NCBI GenBank assembly: GCA_944388935.1
Contig: CALXKK010000001.1
Coordinates: 126,344-190,343 of the forward strand
Source: an uncultured Clostridia bacterium
Lineage (GTDB): Bacteria; Bacillota; Clostridia; TANB77; CAG-508
Length of the DNA stretch: 64,000 nt
Reading direction: 5' to 3'
Under the pieces are notes generated by a model. That model was given only the letters and a program-made list of their open reading frames with translations. It made no database searches and was not told the origin of the DNA. Below are positions 28,085 to 36,199 of this stretch, in pieces; positions within the stretch are counted from its first letter, which is position 1; each line of letters opens with the position of its first letter. The position numbers and the translations under genes are program-made.

Positions 28085-29071
28085 TTATGCAAATCTTTCC
28101 TGAATTTTCTTACGTATAAATCTTATTCTTCCCAATTTTTCATATAATTTAAGCGTCTTGTCGTTAACACTTAACATATATTTATTTTTTAAGCTTTTCT
28201 CTTTAAAATATTTATTTTCTTTCCATTTTGGAAATGTTGTGTTTAATTTTTCCCAAGCATAATTTATTGTTTTATCTCTTTCTGCTTTATCCTCTATCAT
28301 AACCATTCTAAGCATTGAGCTACATAATAAATATCTTGCATAATTATATTCCAATTCATTTTTATAATTTTCATATATATTGTTTTCCTTATAAAAATCT
28401 ATTACATGGTCTAAGACTTGTATAATATCTGCTGTTTTACTAGTTTGTGTGTTTGATATTGAATTATCTCTCTGTACATAATGTATAAATGGTCTTTTTA
28501 CAATAGATATACTGTTTATATATGGAATTAATTTACAAAAAAACTCTACATCTTCATATCTTAGCCCTACTGGGAATTTTATTCCAGTTCTCTCTATTAA
28601 CTCTCTTTTTATTAATTTATTCCAAGCTACTACTCTCGCGTTTAATAGCATATCTTTTCTATCTTTGTAAGTTCTTCCTTTGCTTTCTATTGTTTCTTCT
28701 GGGTATTCCCATAGATAGTCACATTCTACAACATCTGCTCTATCAATTCTTGCACTTTCGTACATTTCTGCATACATTTCTTCTTCTACATAATCATCAG
28801 AATCTAAAAAAGCTATATATTCTCCTGTGGCATATGGCAAAGCATAATTTCTTGCATCTGATAGTCCTCCATTTTCTTTTTCCAAATATATTATCTTATC
28901 TGGATATCTTTTTTGGTAATCTTTTGCAATTTCTTCTGACCCATCTTTGCTTCCATCGTTTACTAGTATTATCTCTATGTCTTGTAATGATTGATTTACC
29001 AATGATTTTATACTTCTTTCTATATACTCTTCCACATTGTAGAATGGAACTATTATACTAACTTTTTTCAT
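28085..29071 (-). CDS. Family 2 glycosyltransferase
   Basis: This 328-residue GT-A protein begins KVSIIVPFYNVEEYIERSIK, has ILVNDGSKDGSEEIAKDY, the acidic motif FLDSDDYVEEEM, and KENGGLSDARNYA, all standard for family 2 enzymes of capsule and exopolysaccharide loci. The phrase GLRYEDVEFFCKLIPY places the acceptor-side Glu-Asp pair. The C-terminal third is helical and basic. It is a close paralogue of the next gene upstream (29124-30071), probably by duplication, and both likely add one sugar each to the repeat unit. It precedes the Wzy-like gene by 64 bases. The donor sugar is unknown. Confidence 0.93.
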   Translation of the reverse strand: MKKVSIIVPFYNVEEYIERSIKSLVNQSLQDIEIILVNDGSKDGSEEIAKDYQKRYPDKIIYLEKENGGLSDARNYALPYATGEYIAFLDSDDYVEEEMYAEMYESARIDRADVVECDYLWEYPEETIESKGRTYKDRKDMLLNARVVAWNKLIKRELIERTGIKFPVGLRYEDVEFFCKLIPYINSISIVKRPFIHYVQRDNSISNTQTSKTADIIQVLDHVIDFYKENNIYENYKNELEYNYARYLLCSSMLRMVMIEDKAERDKTINYAWEKLNTTFPKWKENKYFKEKSLKNKYMLSVNDKTLKLYEKLGRIRFIRKKIQERFA

Positions 29072-29123
29072 CTAATCGCCTCTTTAAACTTTATTTTAAA
29101 GTATCTAATTGCTAGTTTTTTTA

Positions 29124-30071
29124 TTATTTTATCTTTAGATATAATTTGATATCTATACATAATAAGATTTTCTTTATTAATTGTTTTAAATTTCTTATTT
29201 TAATATTTTTTGTCATTTTTCTATTTTTTATTTCTTTAATATATTTTTCTTGGTCTTCTGGTTGTAACTCTTTTGTTTTTAAAATTATTGCGTTAGTGTA
29301 ATATATTTTTACATTTTGTTTTGTTAATTTATCTAATTTTAATTTTTCTAGAAATTCCATTGCATTATCATAATGAGCTAAAGCATCATATGCTTTTTTT
29401 AGTGTTTTTTTATAATCTTCATTTCTGGTTATACTGTTATCACTTTGAACATAGTAATATCCATAAAAATTAATTGATATCATCGTTTTGGCTAAAACTA
29501 TTACAAATGGCATTAGACCAAAGTCCTCGTGCTCAGTTCCTACCTTGAATTTTAAATTGTTATTTGTGAAAATATCTTTTTTTATTAAATAAACACAAGG
29601 TGAGTCTAGCAATACATCTGTGCTATACAATTTATTAAAGCCATCTTGTCCAGAAGTGTTTTCGAAAGTAGCCCCTGGTACTAATTCTAAAAGCTTTCCT
29701 TCTCTATTTACTCTTTGTAATTTAAATTTTATTAAGTCTATATCTTGATTAATATATTTTTCTAAATTTTTAAATAAGGCTTCGTCTATATAATCATCAG
29801 AGTCTAAAAACATTATATAATCGCCTTTTGCTTTTTCTATTCCAAAATTTCTTGTATCAGCAACACCAGTATTTTCCTTGCTGTAATAACTAACTATTTC
29901 TGGATATTTATCCTTGTATTCATTTATTATTTTCTCGGAATTATCCTTGCTTCCATCATTAATAATAACCATTTCTATATTTTTATATGATTGATTAATA
30001 ACTGAATCAAAGCATTTTCTTAAATACTTTTCGGTATTGTATACAGGAATTATTATACTTATTTTTTTCAT
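29124..30071 (-). CDS. Family 2 glycosyltransferase
   Basis: This 315-residue GT-A protein begins KISIIIPVYNTEKYLRKCFD, with MVIINDGSKDNSEKI and the acidic motif FLDSDDYIDEAL, and GTEHEDFGLMPF on the acceptor side. It probably acts in the cytoplasm on an undecaprenyl-linked intermediate. The C-terminus is lysine-rich and helical (KNIKIRNLKQLIKKILLC), which suggests a peripheral membrane contact. It starts three bases after the stop of the family 4 gene upstream, so the two are very probably translated in a coupled way. It is a paralogue of the 28085-29071 protein. Which sugar it moves cannot be told. Confidence 0.93.
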   Translation of the reverse strand: MKKISIIIPVYNTEKYLRKCFDSVINQSYKNIEMVIINDGSKDNSEKIINEYKDKYPEIVSYYSKENTGVADTRNFGIEKAKGDYIMFLDSDDYIDEALFKNLEKYINQDIDLIKFKLQRVNREGKLLELVPGATFENTSGQDGFNKLYSTDVLLDSPCVYLIKKDIFTNNNLKFKVGTEHEDFGLMPFVIVLAKTMISINFYGYYYVQSDNSITRNEDYKKTLKKAYDALAHYDNAMEFLEKLKLDKLTKQNVKIYYTNAIILKTKELQPEDQEKYIKEIKNRKMTKNIKIRNLKQLIKKILLCIDIKLYLKIK

Positions 30072-30074
30072 TCC

Positions 30075-31157
30075 CTACTCCTTAATAATTTCTTTTAATG
30101 TGTTAAAAATGTTTTTATTATATTCGTTTGCATCGAATTTTTTAGTTATTGTATATCCTGTTTCTATGAAATCTTTCATTGCTTTGTATAGTTCTTTTTC
30201 CTCTTTTTTTACTACGATTCCACGACCTTCGATTTGCTCGTAGTCAGAGACATCTGTAGTGATTATCGGTTTGTTTAATATAAAAGATTCTAAAAATACT
30301 ACTGGATATCCTTCATAATCTGAAGATAATACTACACAGTCACTTATTCTATAATATGGATATGGATTTTTCTTTCTTCCTAGAAATACTATTTTGTCTT
30401 CCAAGTTTTTTTCCTTTACCATATCTTTATACATTTTGTTGTCCGGTCCATCGCCTATAAAAACTATTCTAAATTTTTTGCTGTCTTTTTTTAGTTGTTC
30501 TGCTGCATCTATAATTCTTGTTAGCTTTTTCTGTCTTTCATCATGTCTTCCAACATTTAGGAAAGTTACTACATTTTCTTTTTTTATATCTTTTATTTCC
30601 TCTTCGGATTTATTTATTATTCTTTTATCGTTTATTAAATTATTACATACTGTAACTTTGTCTTTTAGCTTTGGAAAAACTTTAATAAAACTATTTTTTC
30701 CTTCTTCTGATACAAATATAATTTTTTTAAATTTTGTTACTTTTCTTTCATTAAAAAAGTCCTTCATTTGTTTTTCATTATTATTGTATAGTATTAAATA
30801 GTCTGCATGTCCCCACAAAGCATTGTTTTTTGAGCATGTCCTTGCTACAAAGCTTGCGGGTATTGAATATGTTGCAAAACTTGCGGAGAAATCAAATTTA
30901 TTTTTGTATTGTTTTATAAATTTAAATCTTTTTATTATGTTCTTAAATTTTCTTATTAATATATTTTTATCATTTGCTGGGGCATATTCTATTATTTTGA
31001 TATTTGGTGAAATTTTATCTAGAAAAACTCCTTCCTTTTTTTCTAATACTAATGTAATATCATATCCATGTTCTAATAAATAATTGGTAAGAGTTACTAG
31101 TGAAGTTTCTATTCCTCCTAAGTCTAAATTGTATGCTGCAAATAATAATTTTTTCAT
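30075..31157 (-). CDS. Family 4 glycosyltransferase, first gene of the polysaccharide operon
   Basis: This 360-residue GT-B protein has the N-terminal phrase LFAAYNLDLGGIETSLVTLTN, a central VGRHDERQKKLTRIIDAAEQL, FIGDGPDNKMYKDM, and the donor-side SSDYEGYPVVFLESFILNKPI. It belongs to the retaining GT4 group active in capsule and wall-glycan assembly. It is the first gene downstream of a near-consensus promoter at 31196-31224 and is read with a GAGGA ribosome site. The tight spacing downstream suggests that it begins the long transcript toward 15.9 kb. A paralogue lies at 25403-26545. Substrate unknown. Confidence 0.93.
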   Translation of the reverse strand: MKKLLFAAYNLDLGGIETSLVTLTNYLLEHGYDITLVLEKKEGVFLDKISPNIKIIEYAPANDKNILIRKFKNIIKRFKFIKQYKNKFDFSASFATYSIPASFVARTCSKNNALWGHADYLILYNNNEKQMKDFFNERKVTKFKKIIFVSEEGKNSFIKVFPKLKDKVTVCNNLINDKRIINKSEEEIKDIKKENVVTFLNVGRHDERQKKLTRIIDAAEQLKKDSKKFRIVFIGDGPDNKMYKDMVKEKNLEDKIVFLGRKKNPYPYYRISDCVVLSSDYEGYPVVFLESFILNKPIITTDVSDYEQIEGRGIVVKKEEKELYKAMKDFIETGYTITKKFDANEYNKNIFNTLKEIIKE

Positions 31158-31195
31158 AAAATTTTATTCCTCATTTCTCCCATTTTTTCGTATTC

Positions 31196-31224
31196 ATTTT
31201 ATATTAAAACAGCTAATGTGTCAA
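31196..31224 (-). promoter_or_regulatory. Near-consensus sigma-A promoter of the polysaccharide operon
   Basis: On the minus strand TTGACA (31219-31224) is a perfect -35 box, followed by a 17-base spacer and TAAAAT (31196-31201). The first ATG is 39 bases downstream. It lies right after the terminator of the Alg13-like gene and appears to be the main start for the operon down to 15.9 kb. Confidence 0.85.
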
Positions 31225-31241
31225 CGGGATTTAACAAAGCA

Positions 31242-31275
31242 AAAAGCTTAGAAATTTTTATCTTTCTAAGCTTTT
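31242..31275 (-). terminator. Intrinsic terminator after the Alg13-like gene
   Basis: A 13-bp perfect stem (AAAAGCTTAGAAA with its complement, 31242-31254 and 31263-31275) with an 8-base loop lies seven bases past the Alg13-like stop. On the minus strand it is followed by T-rich sequence, TGCTTTG. It separates two transcripts on the same strand. Confidence 0.8.
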
Positions 31276-31281
31276 ACGTTT

Positions 31282-31761
31282 TTAATTTTTATCTATAAAA
31301 TCTTCTATTATTTTTATCATATTTTCTGTTTGACTTATAAATTTATTAGGCTTAAATGTCTTTGATTTTTCTATTGCTTTTTCCAATTCATCTAATTCTA
31401 CAACCCCAATTAAAAATCCTTGCTTGTCAAATGAATCAACTATTTGAATTTGATGGTCATTTACATGTTCTCCAAAACTACTTAAACGTGGTACTGCAAT
31501 AACCTTTTTTCCCATCTTAAGTGACGTAACAATTGAACCTACTCCACCATGTGTTATTATTAAATCTGCTTTTTCCATTAAATCTCTTAATTTATCCTGT
31601 GGCATTAAACTAAAAATTTCCATATCTTTTGATTCATATTTAGTTCTACCTGCCTGTACCACAACTTTTTCTTTTATTACTTTCTTATCTATTAATTCTT
31701 GAATTTTATCTAGCAGACGATGGAAGCTATTATCCTGTGTTCCTAATAATACTAATATCAA
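31282..31761 (-). CDS. Alg13/PssE-like glycosyltransferase subunit
   Basis: This subunit of about 159 residues starts at a TTG codon (31761) and reads ILVLLGTQDNSFHRLLDKIQ. AGGAGG lies 9 bases before that TTG, and the codon overlaps the stop of the Alg14-like gene by four bases, so coupled translation is likely. A longer frame from 31815 would run into the upstream gene and has no ribosome site. THGGVGSIVTSLKMGKKVIAVPR is the nucleotide-sugar binding motif of the GT28/Alg13 C-terminal fold. With the Alg14-like partner it forms a two-part enzyme of the Cps14F/Cps14G type, which adds a second sugar to a lipid-linked first sugar. GEHVNDHQ is also typical. Confidence 0.92.
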   Translation of the reverse strand: MILVLLGTQDNSFHRLLDKIQELIDKKVIKEKVVVQAGRTKYESKDMEIFSLMPQDKLRDLMEKADLIITHGGVGSIVTSLKMGKKVIAVPRLSSFGEHVNDHQIQIVDSFDKQGFLIGVVELDELEKAIEKSKTFKPNKFISQTENMIKIIEDFIDKN

Positions 31762-32234
31762 AATATTGATCCTCCTAATTTTGCTTTTGGATATAGTTTT
31801 AGCATTTCTTCCCATTGAACTATAAATAAATCTGCAAATTTGTAAATTAATTTTCCTGTTGCAGTTTTAGAGTCCCTGTTTGCAAATGTTTCTATATATA
31901 TAATTTTTCTTCTAAATATTTTTCCAAGTACACACATTGGTCCGGCAGTGTGTGTACCTGTTGTTACTATATACTGTGGTCTAATTTTTATAAAATAAAA
32001 TACGGTTAGTATACAGTTCCATAAGAATTTAAATGGATAAACAAGTGGACGTGACCTTGTTCCATATACCATATATGATATCTTTTTTCCATATTGTTTT
32101 TTAAAACCCTCTGTAAATTTATCTTTTTCTGTAATTATATGATAATCGTATTTTTCAAACATTGGCTTTAGTTGCATTAACTCATTAAAATGGCCACCTG
32201 TACTAGATATAAATAGTACTTTTTTCTTTTTCAT
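31758..32234 (-). CDS. Alg14/PssD-like glycosyltransferase membrane subunit
   Basis: This 158-residue protein opens KVLFISSTGGHFNELMQLKP, the hallmark of Alg14 and PssD/Cps14F proteins. It carries a hydrophobic segment (WNCILTVFYFIKIRPQYIVTTG) that anchors it and presents the acceptor, then GPMCVLGKIFRRKIIYIETFANR. It recruits the catalytic Alg13-like subunit, whose TTG start overlaps this gene's TGA stop. Such pairs work early in the assembly of capsule-like repeat units on undecaprenyl pyrophosphate. The initiating sugar-1-phosphate transferase is not in the window. The acyl-ligase gene lies 14 bases upstream in the same direction. Confidence 0.93.
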   Translation of the reverse strand: MKKKKVLFISSTGGHFNELMQLKPMFEKYDYHIITEKDKFTEGFKKQYGKKISYMVYGTRSRPLVYPFKFLWNCILTVFYFIKIRPQYIVTTGTHTAGPMCVLGKIFRRKIIYIETFANRDSKTATGKLIYKFADLFIVQWEEMLKLYPKAKLGGSIF

Positions 32235-32248
32235 ATTTCCTCCGAATA

Positions 32249-34156
32249 CTATTTGTTTTCATTATCTTCTTTGTCTGTATTTGCAGTTTCGCCTGCTGCT
32301 TTATCTGTATCATTTTGAAGTTCTACATATCTTTTTATTTTCATAGTTGTTGTTTTTGCAAACTCATCATGTTTTAATTCTAATTTCTTTACAGCTTTAT
32401 ATGATGTTAATTGTTTGTTTACTTCTTTTATTTTTTCCCATATTATTTTATGAATTTCTTCTTCGCTTAAATCTTTTCCATGTAATCTTTCTATTTCTTC
32501 TTTGTTAGGTATTACTCTCGCTGTAATTATTAATTCTTTTTCACCTTTTACTTCTTTTCCATATACCATACATTCTTGTATCTCTGGTATTTTTGATAAT
32601 AATAATTCTATTTCTTCTGGATAAATATTTTTACCATTTTGTGTTACTATAACATTCTTACTTCTTCCTGTAACAAATACATATCCATCTTTGTCCATAT
32701 ATCCAATATCTCCTGAGTTGAACCATCCATCATGTACAACTTCTTTTGTTGCTTCCTCATCTTCAAAATAACCTAACATTAATGTTCTACTCTTAATCCA
32801 AATTTCTCCTTCTCCGTTTTCGTTTGGATTATGTATTTTAATTTCTGCACAATTTACTGGAAGACCAACAGAGCCTATTCTTGTATCGCATTCTGGTGTA
32901 AGAGCTGCAATTGGTGCTGTTTCTGTTAATCCATATCCCTGTAAAAATTCTATACCAATATCTTGAACCCATTTTCCTATTTTCTTATCTATTGGTGCTG
33001 CTGCAGAAACTATTATTCTCAAATTTCCGCCTAAATTGTCGTAAATTTCTTTAAACACTTTTCTTTTAATATCTATTCCAACACTTTTTAATGCATTTGT
33101 TATATGTATCATAGAATTTACTAAACCTGCTTTACCGCTTTTTTCTATTGATTGATTAATCTTCTTGTATAAAGTTTCTACAAGTAATGGCACTGCAAGC
33201 ATTGCTGTAGGTTTTGCCTCTTGCATATCTGGTACAATATATCTTAAACCTGTACATATTGCAACTGAGCAACCATATGCAAATGGTAATAATGCTCCAA
33301 TTGATGATTCATAAGTATGATGTAATGGTAATACAGAGAAAAGTCTGTCCCATTGATATAATTTTACATATTTAGAAACAGCATTAACATTTTCTGCTAA
33401 GTTTCTATGGCATATCATAACTCCTTTAGCTTGTGATGTTGTACCAGATGTAAATATCAAGAATTTAAATTCTTCTGGGTCAATTTTTACATCCATATAT
33501 TCTGTATTTCCTGCATCTGTTAATTTCTTTCCTTCTGCTATTACATGTTCTATTCCAACGTGTCTACCTTGAACAGGTTCGTCACTGTTCATTTCTATAA
33601 AATATTTTACCATTGGTAAATTATCTTTAATTTTCTCTATAGATTCCTTTTTCTTCTTAGAATAAATTACTGCTGCAGCATGTGAACGTTTTATAACATT
33701 TTCTATTTCGTTGTTTGGTAGCTCCTTATCTATTGGCACAGCTGTTCCAACACCACATAGTATTGAAAAATAAGATACATACCAATAATATGTATTTTCA
33801 CCAATTATTATAATTCTTTCATTAGTTAAATTTAGGTATTTCATAAGACCTGTACCTAAATTTATAACATCATTACCAAATCTTTCGTATGTATATTCTT
33901 CAAATTTTGCTTTATGGTCATGATTAGGTCTTTCTAGAATATACACATTATCTTTGTATAATTCTATTGATCTTTTAAATATTTCTTTTACATCTTTATA
34001 GTGTGTCTCTTCATAAAATTTTTTCTTATTCTTTTTATCCTTCATTTTATCTATTTGATCATAATTTACCTGCATTTCATCTATGTTTTCCATATCGTTC
34101 ATTTTCATTTTAGGAAATTTAAAATCAGGCATTTTAAAATCTTTTAATATTCTCAT
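32249..34156 (-). CDS. AMP-forming long-chain acyl-CoA synthetase family protein
   Basis: This 635-residue adenylate-forming enzyme has the P-loop FLIFTSGTTSQAKGVMICHRN (about residue 240), the adenosine motif QGYGLTETAP, the hinge region WFNSGDIGYMDKDGYVFVTGR, and the C-terminal catalytic Lys region. It is of the FadD/long-chain type. It would activate a fatty acid with ATP to acyl-AMP and then acyl-CoA or acyl-carrier protein. Both tails are lysine-rich and charged. It is divergent from an acyl-ACP thioesterase that makes free fatty acids, so the pair may recycle or redirect acyl chains. Because it precedes the Alg14/Alg13-like pair, acylation of a glycan or lipid carrier is another possibility. 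Confidence 0.9.
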   Translation of the reverse strand: MRILKDFKMPDFKFPKMKMNDMENIDEMQVNYDQIDKMKDKKNKKKFYEETHYKDVKEIFKRSIELYKDNVYILERPNHDHKAKFEEYTYERFGNDVINLGTGLMKYLNLTNERIIIIGENTYYWYVSYFSILCGVGTAVPIDKELPNNEIENVIKRSHAAAVIYSKKKKESIEKIKDNLPMVKYFIEMNSDEPVQGRHVGIEHVIAEGKKLTDAGNTEYMDVKIDPEEFKFLIFTSGTTSQAKGVMICHRNLAENVNAVSKYVKLYQWDRLFSVLPLHHTYESSIGALLPFAYGCSVAICTGLRYIVPDMQEAKPTAMLAVPLLVETLYKKINQSIEKSGKAGLVNSMIHITNALKSVGIDIKRKVFKEIYDNLGGNLRIIVSAAAPIDKKIGKWVQDIGIEFLQGYGLTETAPIAALTPECDTRIGSVGLPVNCAEIKIHNPNENGEGEIWIKSRTLMLGYFEDEEATKEVVHDGWFNSGDIGYMDKDGYVFVTGRSKNVIVTQNGKNIYPEEIELLLSKIPEIQECMVYGKEVKGEKELIITARVIPNKEEIERLHGKDLSEEEIHKIIWEKIKEVNKQLTSYKAVKKLELKHDEFAKTTTMKIKRYVELQNDTDKAAGETANTDKEDNENK

Positions 34157-34225
34157 AACACTATCACTCCTATACGCCTATATTATTTCACAATTATTAG
34201 ATTTTGTAAACTATTTTCAGATTTA

Positions 34226-34243
34226 TATACTACTTAGTATAAT
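34226..34243 (+). promoter_or_regulatory. Palindromic operator candidate over the -10 box of the thioesterase gene
   Basis: TATACTACTTAGTATA (34226-34241) is a perfect 7-2-7 palindrome and overlaps a consensus TATAAT (34238-34243) that would serve the thioesterase gene. A repressor bound here would block that promoter. The location between two acyl-lipid genes suggests a fatty-acid regulator, but the word does not closely match FapR or FabT consensus sites as I know them. Confidence 0.45.
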
Positions 34244-34276
34244 TGTATTTTGAATTTTTTTGTGCTAGAATTAATC

Positions 34277-34356
34277 TGCAGTCGAAATCTTAGATTTCGC
34301 GTCTGCAAATATAGTTGGCAAAGCCAACAAGTCCTTTTAGGATGGTACTTAAAAGT
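34277..34356 (+). promoter_or_regulatory. Array of three hairpins in the thioesterase 5' leader
   Basis: Three hairpins follow each other in the leader. The first is TGCAG/CTGCA around CGAAATC/GATTTCG with a TTA loop (34277-34307). The second is GTTGGC/GCCAAC with an AAA loop (34314-34328). The third is AAGT/ACTT around CCT/AGG (34329-34350). They end about 20 bases before the ribosome site GGAGG. They match no riboswitch class I can name. Confidence 0.5.
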
Positions 34357-34382
34357 TCACAATTTTGGAAGGAGGAATAATA

Positions 34383-35114
34383 ATGGCTTATTTTGAACAT
34401 GATTTTGAAATTGGATTAAAAGATGTAGAGAAGCCTAATTATTTAAGCAATAAAGCTATTTTGTCATTTTTCGAGGACATTGGTTCATACCATTCAGACA
34501 GTATTAATTTTGGTTTAAATGATATACCTAACACTCATTCTTCTTGGGTTTTACTTGGTTGGAAAGTTAAGGTTTTAAAAAGACCTGTTTATGGAGATAA
34601 ATTGCATATAGTTACTTGGGCTAGAAATGTAGAAAAGTTCTCTACATATCGTGATTTTGAAGCATATAATAAAAATAATGAATTGGCTATTATTGCTACT
34701 TCTAAATGGGTTTTAGTAGACACAACTACTGGAAGATTAAGACCAATACCAGAGGATATTGTTAGCAAATATAAACCTGATACAAAAATGGTATTTCCAG
34801 AAAATGAATCTATACTTTCTAAAATTCCAGATGCGGATAAGTATGAATCAGAATCAATTTATACTGTACAACGTTCTCAAATAGATGTAAATAAACATAT
34901 GCACAATTTATATTATTTGGATATAGCATACGAAGCTTTACCAAAAGAAGTTTATGAAAACAATATATTTGATTCATTTGAGATTTGTTATAGAAAACAA
35001 ATTAAACTTCATGATACTGTAAAATGTTATTATGCTTTTGAGAATAATACTCATAAAGTTATTATTAAAAGTTTGAATGATAAAATAATTCATGCAATTA
35101 TTACGTTTAATTAA
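34383..35114 (+). CDS. Acyl-ACP thioesterase (FatA/FatB family, bacterial type)
   Basis: This 243-residue protein has two tandem hotdog folds. The first half includes the helix phrase AILSFFEDIGSYHSDSI and SSWVLLGWKVKV. The second half includes SQIDVNKHMHNLYYLDIA, with the conserved Asn-x-His catalytic core. The enzyme hydrolyses acyl-ACP to free fatty acid, setting chain length or releasing acyl groups for other uses. ATG at 34383 is chosen because GGAAGGAGG lies 7 bases upstream; an in-frame start at 34365 lies within that ribosome site. It is divergent from the acyl-CoA ligase gene and has a structured leader and palindromic operator candidate. It ends at a bidirectional terminator. Confidence 0.92.
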   Translation: MAYFEHDFEIGLKDVEKPNYLSNKAILSFFEDIGSYHSDSINFGLNDIPNTHSSWVLLGWKVKVLKRPVYGDKLHIVTWARNVEKFSTYRDFEAYNKNNELAIIATSKWVLVDTTTGRLRPIPEDIVSKYKPDTKMVFPENESILSKIPDADKYESESIYTVQRSQIDVNKHMHNLYYLDIAYEALPKEVYENNIFDSFEICYRKQIKLHDTVKCYYAFENNTHKVIIKSLNDKIIHAIITFN

Positions 35115-35123
35115 ATTTGTAAG

Positions 35124-35153
35124 AAACTCCTAAAGTCAAAACTTTAGGAGTTT
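35124..35153. terminator. Bidirectional terminator between converging genes
   Basis: AAACTCCTAAAG (35124-35135) pairs with CTTTAGGAGTTT (35142-35153) with a 6-base loop. It is followed by TTATTT on the plus strand, and AAGTTTTG-type loop sequence with a short T stretch is read on the minus strand. The stop of the deacetylase overlaps its edge. Confidence 0.85.
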
Positions 35154-36016
35154 TATTTCAACAAATCATATATATTTTCGAACACATAACCTCTGTTCTG
35201 TAATTCTTGTATTAATTGTGGCAATAATTCACAATTTTCTTTTTTTGTACCATTATCATGCATTAAAATTACAACGCTATTTTTATTTCCAATCGTACTT
35301 TCTACATAAGCTATCATATCATTAACATTTGTTAAACCTGCAGAGTCTGCAGTTAGTGCATTCCAGTCCAAATGAGCAACACCATTTTGGTTTAATAAAT
35401 TTACCGCATCTGCCTTTACTTGTGCATATTTGCCACCAACAGTTCCACCAGGGAATCTAAATAATCTGGAATTATAATTTTGGTTTCCTATTGCATTTTT
35501 TATTGCTGCTTCTGCTCTATTATATTCATCCAAAACAGTTTCTGGTGAAGAATATATATTTTGATATACATGTGTAAATCCATGATTTCCTATATAATGT
35601 CCTTCTTGATATGCCCTTTTTACAACTTCTGGATATCTTTCCACATTACTTCCTAATACAAAAAATGTTGCCTTTACATTGTATTGTTTTAATATATCCA
35701 ATATTGGAATTGTAACTGATTTTGATGGTCCATCATCAAAAGTTAAAAACACCCTTTTATAATCAGAATTATAAATATGGCTAACTTTATCCACTATTGA
35801 ATTTTTCTTTAAATCGTCTGAAAAGAATAATTCATGTGTTGGCATACTTTTAGCTGCTATTTTGTTTTCTATTAAGCTTAAATTTTTTATATGATGCTGT
35901 ATGCCAAAGAAAATAGCTGTGCATAAAAGCGCAATAATTAATACCGAAACTATAGAAATTATTACTACTTTTTTTACGTTTAATCTTGGTTTTACTTCTA
36001 TTAAATCTAGTGTCAT
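35153..36016 (-). CDS. Membrane-anchored polysaccharide deacetylase (NodB domain, CE4)
   Basis: This 287-residue protein has one N-terminal helix (about 17-40) and then an extracellular NodB domain. VFLTFDDGPSKS carries the catalytic and metal-binding Asp pair. NHGFTHVYQ supplies the two metal His residues, and RFPGG and VILMHDNG complete the set. The family removes N-acetyl or O-acetyl groups from peptidoglycan or other wall glycans, and PdaA-like members act in spore cortex formation. The gene is single, on the minus strand, facing the thioesterase gene across a shared terminator. Whether the target is peptidoglycan or the polysaccharide made nearby cannot be decided from sequence. Confidence 0.92.
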   Translation of the reverse strand: MTLDLIEVKPRLNVKKVVIISIVSVLIIALLCTAIFFGIQHHIKNLSLIENKIAAKSMPTHELFFSDDLKKNSIVDKVSHIYNSDYKRVFLTFDDGPSKSVTIPILDILKQYNVKATFFVLGSNVERYPEVVKRAYQEGHYIGNHGFTHVYQNIYSSPETVLDEYNRAEAAIKNAIGNQNYNSRLFRFPGGTVGGKYAQVKADAVNLLNQNGVAHLDWNALTADSAGLTNVNDMIAYVESTIGNKNSVVILMHDNGTKKENCELLPQLIQELQNRGYVFENIYDLLK

Positions 36017-36072
36017 TTTGAATCACCTAATAATGTTTATGTTTTTTTAATATTATATATTAATGACATAAA

Positions 36073-36117
36073 AAAAACAATAAGAAAAACATTTTGTGTG
36101 TAATTCTTATTGTTTTT
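36073..36117 (-). terminator. Intrinsic terminator of the P-type ATPase transcript
   Basis: A 13- to 14-bp stem (AAAAACAATAAGAA with its complement) and a 17-base loop are followed on the minus strand by a run of T. It lies about 80 bases past the ATPase stop, beyond a GGGACGGTCC repeat that itself resembles a terminator. Confidence 0.85.
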
Positions 36118-36171
36118 ATTTTTTCGTCTTGGTGGGCTATATGCAGAGCTAAGGTCTTGAAGTTCAAAAAA

Positions 36172-36199
36172 GGGATTTTAAGGACCGTCCCCCGATCCC
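36172..36199 (-). repeat. GGGACGGTCC palindromic repeat, copy 1
   Basis: Read on the minus strand this is GGGATCGGGGGACGGTCC followed by TTAAAATCCC and then TTTTTTG. GGGAT/ATCCC ends can pair, with a GGAC/GTCC core inside. It touches the last base of the ATPase stop codon. Copies with the same core lie at 41091-41118 and 41167-41194. Similar words are common between genes in Clostridia. Confidence 0.7.

Noticed and set aside
28522-29061. 179-codon open frame on the plus strand opposite a GT2 gene
   Set aside because: Leu/Phe-rich translation typical of the antisense of an AT-rich gene; the GT2 frame has all family motifs.
34329-34350. T-box-like word GGATGGTAC in the thioesterase leader
   Set aside because: It lacks the rest of the T-box core and the gene is not related to tRNA charging or amino acids.
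36172-36199. Insertion-sequence end
   Set aside because: The short palindrome has no adjacent transposase and no target duplication; it fits a dispersed intergenic repeat.
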